A DNA stretch of 64,000 nt from Aureimonas altamirensis. Its GTDB lineage: Bacteria > Pseudomonadota > Alphaproteobacteria > Rhizobiales > Rhizobiaceae. Below the pieces are notes generated by a model, which saw only the letters and a program-made list of their open reading frames with translations, was not told the DNA's origin and searched no databases. The translations under genes and the position numbers were made by a program. Shown in pieces: positions 62,331 to 64,000 of this stretch. The DNA lies in the NCBI RefSeq assembly GCF_023702225.1, contig NZ_JAMQCO010000004.1, positions 353,994 to 417,993 on the forward strand, given 5' to 3'. The first letter of the stretch is position 1. Every line of letters begins with the position of its first letter.

Positions 62331-63980
62331 ATGGATCGTGCTTATTCCCTATTGGAAGTGAAATCATTTGACAATGTAAGAAGAATTTTCCGAGGCATCG
62401 CAACAACTCCACACGTTGATAGAGTTGGCGATATCGTTGATCCTTTAGGCGCACAGTTCGAAGCTGAAATTCCGCTTCTTTGGGCGCACGATCAAACGAA
62501 ACCAATCGGTGTTGTAAAGCTATCAAATCCGACAGCTTCAGGCATCGAGTTCGAAGCCGAAATCTACGACATTCCCGAAGCCGGGACTGTTAAAGATCGC
62601 CTCGATGAAGCATGGCATAGCGTCAAGCATAAGCTTGCCCGTGCCGTTTCAATCGGCTTCTCCCCCATAAAGTTTGAGCCATTAGCTTCCGGTGGTCGCC
62701 GCTTTCTAAAATACGCGATCAACGAACTAAGCGTTGTAACGATTCCGGCCAATGCCAACGCTACAATTAGCCTAGTGAAATCTATTGATAATGAAATCCT
62801 CGCCGCCGCGTCAGGCAATATAGAGGATGAAGATATTTCTGCTGGCGTTTCAGCAACAAAAAACAATAATAAAAAAGGAAATTCAATGAAAACATTTGCT
62901 GAATTGAGATCAGAATTAGAAACAAAACATCTCAATAACAAGACAGCCAACGACGAGCTTCTAACCAAGAGTCTTGAAGAAGGCAGAACATTCACTAACG
63001 AAGAAAAAAGCCTATTCGATGGTCGCGTAGCCGACAACAAGGAAATTGCGGATCACATTGCACGTATCGATGCATCCGAAGCTGAAAGCGTTTCCAAGGC
63101 TCTTCCAATTGCCGGTAACACTGCTGCCGAAGCAACTGCAACTCGTAACCGTCAAGCAATCGTCGTTAAGGGCGATAACCTTCCAAAGGGTACTCGTTTC
63201 GCACGTTATGCCGCTTGTATGGCAGCTAGTAACGGTAATCGTTTCGAAGCTCTACAGGTTGCTAAGCAATTCAAGGATACGCCAGAAGTCGAAACAGTTC
63301 TAAAGGCTGCGGTCGATGCTGGTACTACAACAAATCCTGAATGGGCTGGTAATCTAGTTGAATACCAAACTATGCAGAACGAGTTCATCGAGCTTCTACG
63401 TCCTGAAACAATCCTAGGAAATCTAAACGGTTTCCGTAGAGTGCCATTCAATATCCGTATGATCGGGCAAACTGCCGGTTCAAGCGTAAATTGGGTTGGT
63501 GAAGGTCAAGCGAAGCCAGTTTCTCCATTGGCATTCGATGCTAAGCAACTTGGTTTTGCCAAGCTAGCCGGTATCGTTGTCGTAACGGACGAACTTGCTA
63601 AGTTCTCAAACCCAGCGGTAACGAACATCATCACACAAGATATGGTCGAAACTGTTGCCCGCTTCCTAGACGACGCATTCTTGAATCCAGCCCATGCCGG
63701 TAGCCAGATTTCACCTGCCAGCGTAACGAACGGTGTTACACCAATCGCCGCTTCAGGTACTTCAGCCGACAACCTAAAGGCAGATATCCAAAGAGTGTTT
63801 GCGCAGTTCCTTGCACAACACCAATCGGTAGCAGGAAGCTACTGGATCATGTCCGCACAACAGGCTCTTGCAGTTTCCATGTTGCAGAACCCTCTTGGTA
63901 ACGCGGAATTCCCATCAATCACAATGACAGGCGGAACCCTATTCGGTCTTCCAGTGATCGTGTCCCATGGAGTGGTGTAG
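62331..63980 (+). CDS. HK97-type prohead protease fused to major capsid protein
   Basis: Residues 1 to about 165 are a prohead protease: FRGIATTPHVDRVGDIVDPLG, the catalytic-His region LLWAHDQTKPIG and the Ser region ARAVSIGFSPI. A Lys/Asn linker follows. From residue 186 it is an HK97-fold capsid protein: a helical scaffold-like delta region (residues about 186-280), then the shell domain with EFIELLRPETIL, SVNWVGEGQ and the late FLAQHQSVAGSYWIM. An internal ATG at 62886 with AAGGAAA upstream lies exactly at the capsid start and could give free capsid protein. The frame stops after LFGLPVIVSHGVV, about 60-80 residues short of typical capsids. Confidence 0.85.
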   Translation: MDRAYSLLEVKSFDNVRRIFRGIATTPHVDRVGDIVDPLGAQFEAEIPLLWAHDQTKPIGVVKLSNPTASGIEFEAEIYDIPEAGTVKDRLDEAWHSVKHKLARAVSIGFSPIKFEPLASGGRRFLKYAINELSVVTIPANANATISLVKSIDNEILAAASGNIEDEDISAGVSATKNNNKKGNSMKTFAELRSELETKHLNNKTANDELLTKSLEEGRTFTNEEKSLFDGRVADNKEIADHIARIDASEAESVSKALPIAGNTAAEATATRNRQAIVVKGDNLPKGTRFARYAACMAASNGNRFEALQVAKQFKDTPEVETVLKAAVDAGTTTNPEWAGNLVEYQTMQNEFIELLRPETILGNLNGFRRVPFNIRMIGQTAGSSVNWVGEGQAKPVSPLAFDAKQLGFAKLAGIVVVTDELAKFSNPAVTNIITQDMVETVARFLDDAFLNPAHAGSQISPASVTNGVTPIAASGTSADNLKADIQRVFAQFLAQHQSVAGSYWIMSAQQALAVSMLQNPLGNAEFPSITMTGGTLFGLPVIVSHGVV

Positions 63981-64000
63981 CTGGATTTCATAGCCATCGG

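Larger units (their letters stand above)
52620..64000. mobile_element. Integrated phage-like element, left part (right end outside window)
   Basis: The element begins in the 3' half of tRNA-Thr and carries an integrase facing the tRNA, an excisionase-like gene, several HNH endonucleases, small phage ORFs, TerS, TerL and an HK97-type protease/capsid fusion. Base composition falls clearly below the GC-rich chromosome, especially from 54 kb on. No portal, repressor, replication or lysis gene is seen in the visible 11.4 kb. It is a temperate phage, its remnant, or a capsid-encoding satellite. The exact attachment core needs the right end. Confidence 0.85.

Overview
The window holds about 52.5 kb of ordinary GC-rich alphaproteobacterial chromosome followed by the left 11.4 kb of an AT-richer integrated phage-like element. 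The host is probably a member of the Hyphomicrobiales: it carries a C4-type ALA synthase, a RegB/RegA redox pair, a bo3 oxidase operon with SURF1 and Sco, an arginase/ornithine cyclodeaminase operon, a cisplatin-type ATP-dependent DNA ligase and a DUF6460 protein. The genus cannot be decided from sequence reading alone.

Chromosomal part, left to right. (1) 1-2312: the end of a LuxR-type response regulator, an HxlR regulator and a divergent old-yellow-enzyme reductase. (2) 2309-8577: a cyanate module. A PAS/AAA+/Fis sigma-54 activator is divergent from cynA-cynB-cynD-cynS plus an NTF2-like gene, with a consensus -24/-12 promoter and a palindromic activator site between them. (3) 8574-12000: a phnD-C-E-E type phosphonate/phosphite ABC transporter. 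(4) 12206-21279: RegB/RegA, an MHS-type symporter and cyoABCD-surf1-sco. (5) 21306-26073: a small membrane-protein operon, an Lrp/AsnC regulator divergent from arginase/ornithine cyclodeaminase, an HTH protein and a GAF-Fis regulator. (6) 26217-33843: aldehyde dehydrogenase plus DUF779, a siderophore-interacting protein, an ABC importer without an ATPase gene, and a DUF2254 protein. (7) 33848-40055: an SAF-domain oxidoreductase, a sugar transferase divergent from an epimerase, hemA and a Na+/H+ antiporter. (8) 40074-52487: an AbrB-like permease with an aminotransferase, mscL, a hydrolase-DUF952-pyrD-deacetylase operon, an EamA transporter, a DNA ligase with a DnaQ-like exonuclease, a secreted protein and a nitronate monooxygenase.

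Element, 52.6 kb to the window end. It sits at tRNA-Thr(CGT) with a tyrosine integrase facing the tRNA. Leftward genes are integrase, an excisionase-like protein and HNH-type genes. Rightward genes are short phage ORFs, an HNH endonuclease, TerS, TerL and an HK97-type protease fused to the major capsid protein. There is no portal gene between TerL and protease, and no recognisable replication, repressor or lysis gene in the visible part. Five related HNH-fold proteins are spread through it, two of which have lost the catalytic histidines. These two diverge around a 999-bp gene-free stretch with at least eleven short perfect hairpins and two kinds of repeat. A promoter, stem-loop and terminator at 54877-54999 outline a small RNA. 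A capsid-encoding satellite or a decaying prophage are the two leading readings, and the missing right half is needed to choose between them.
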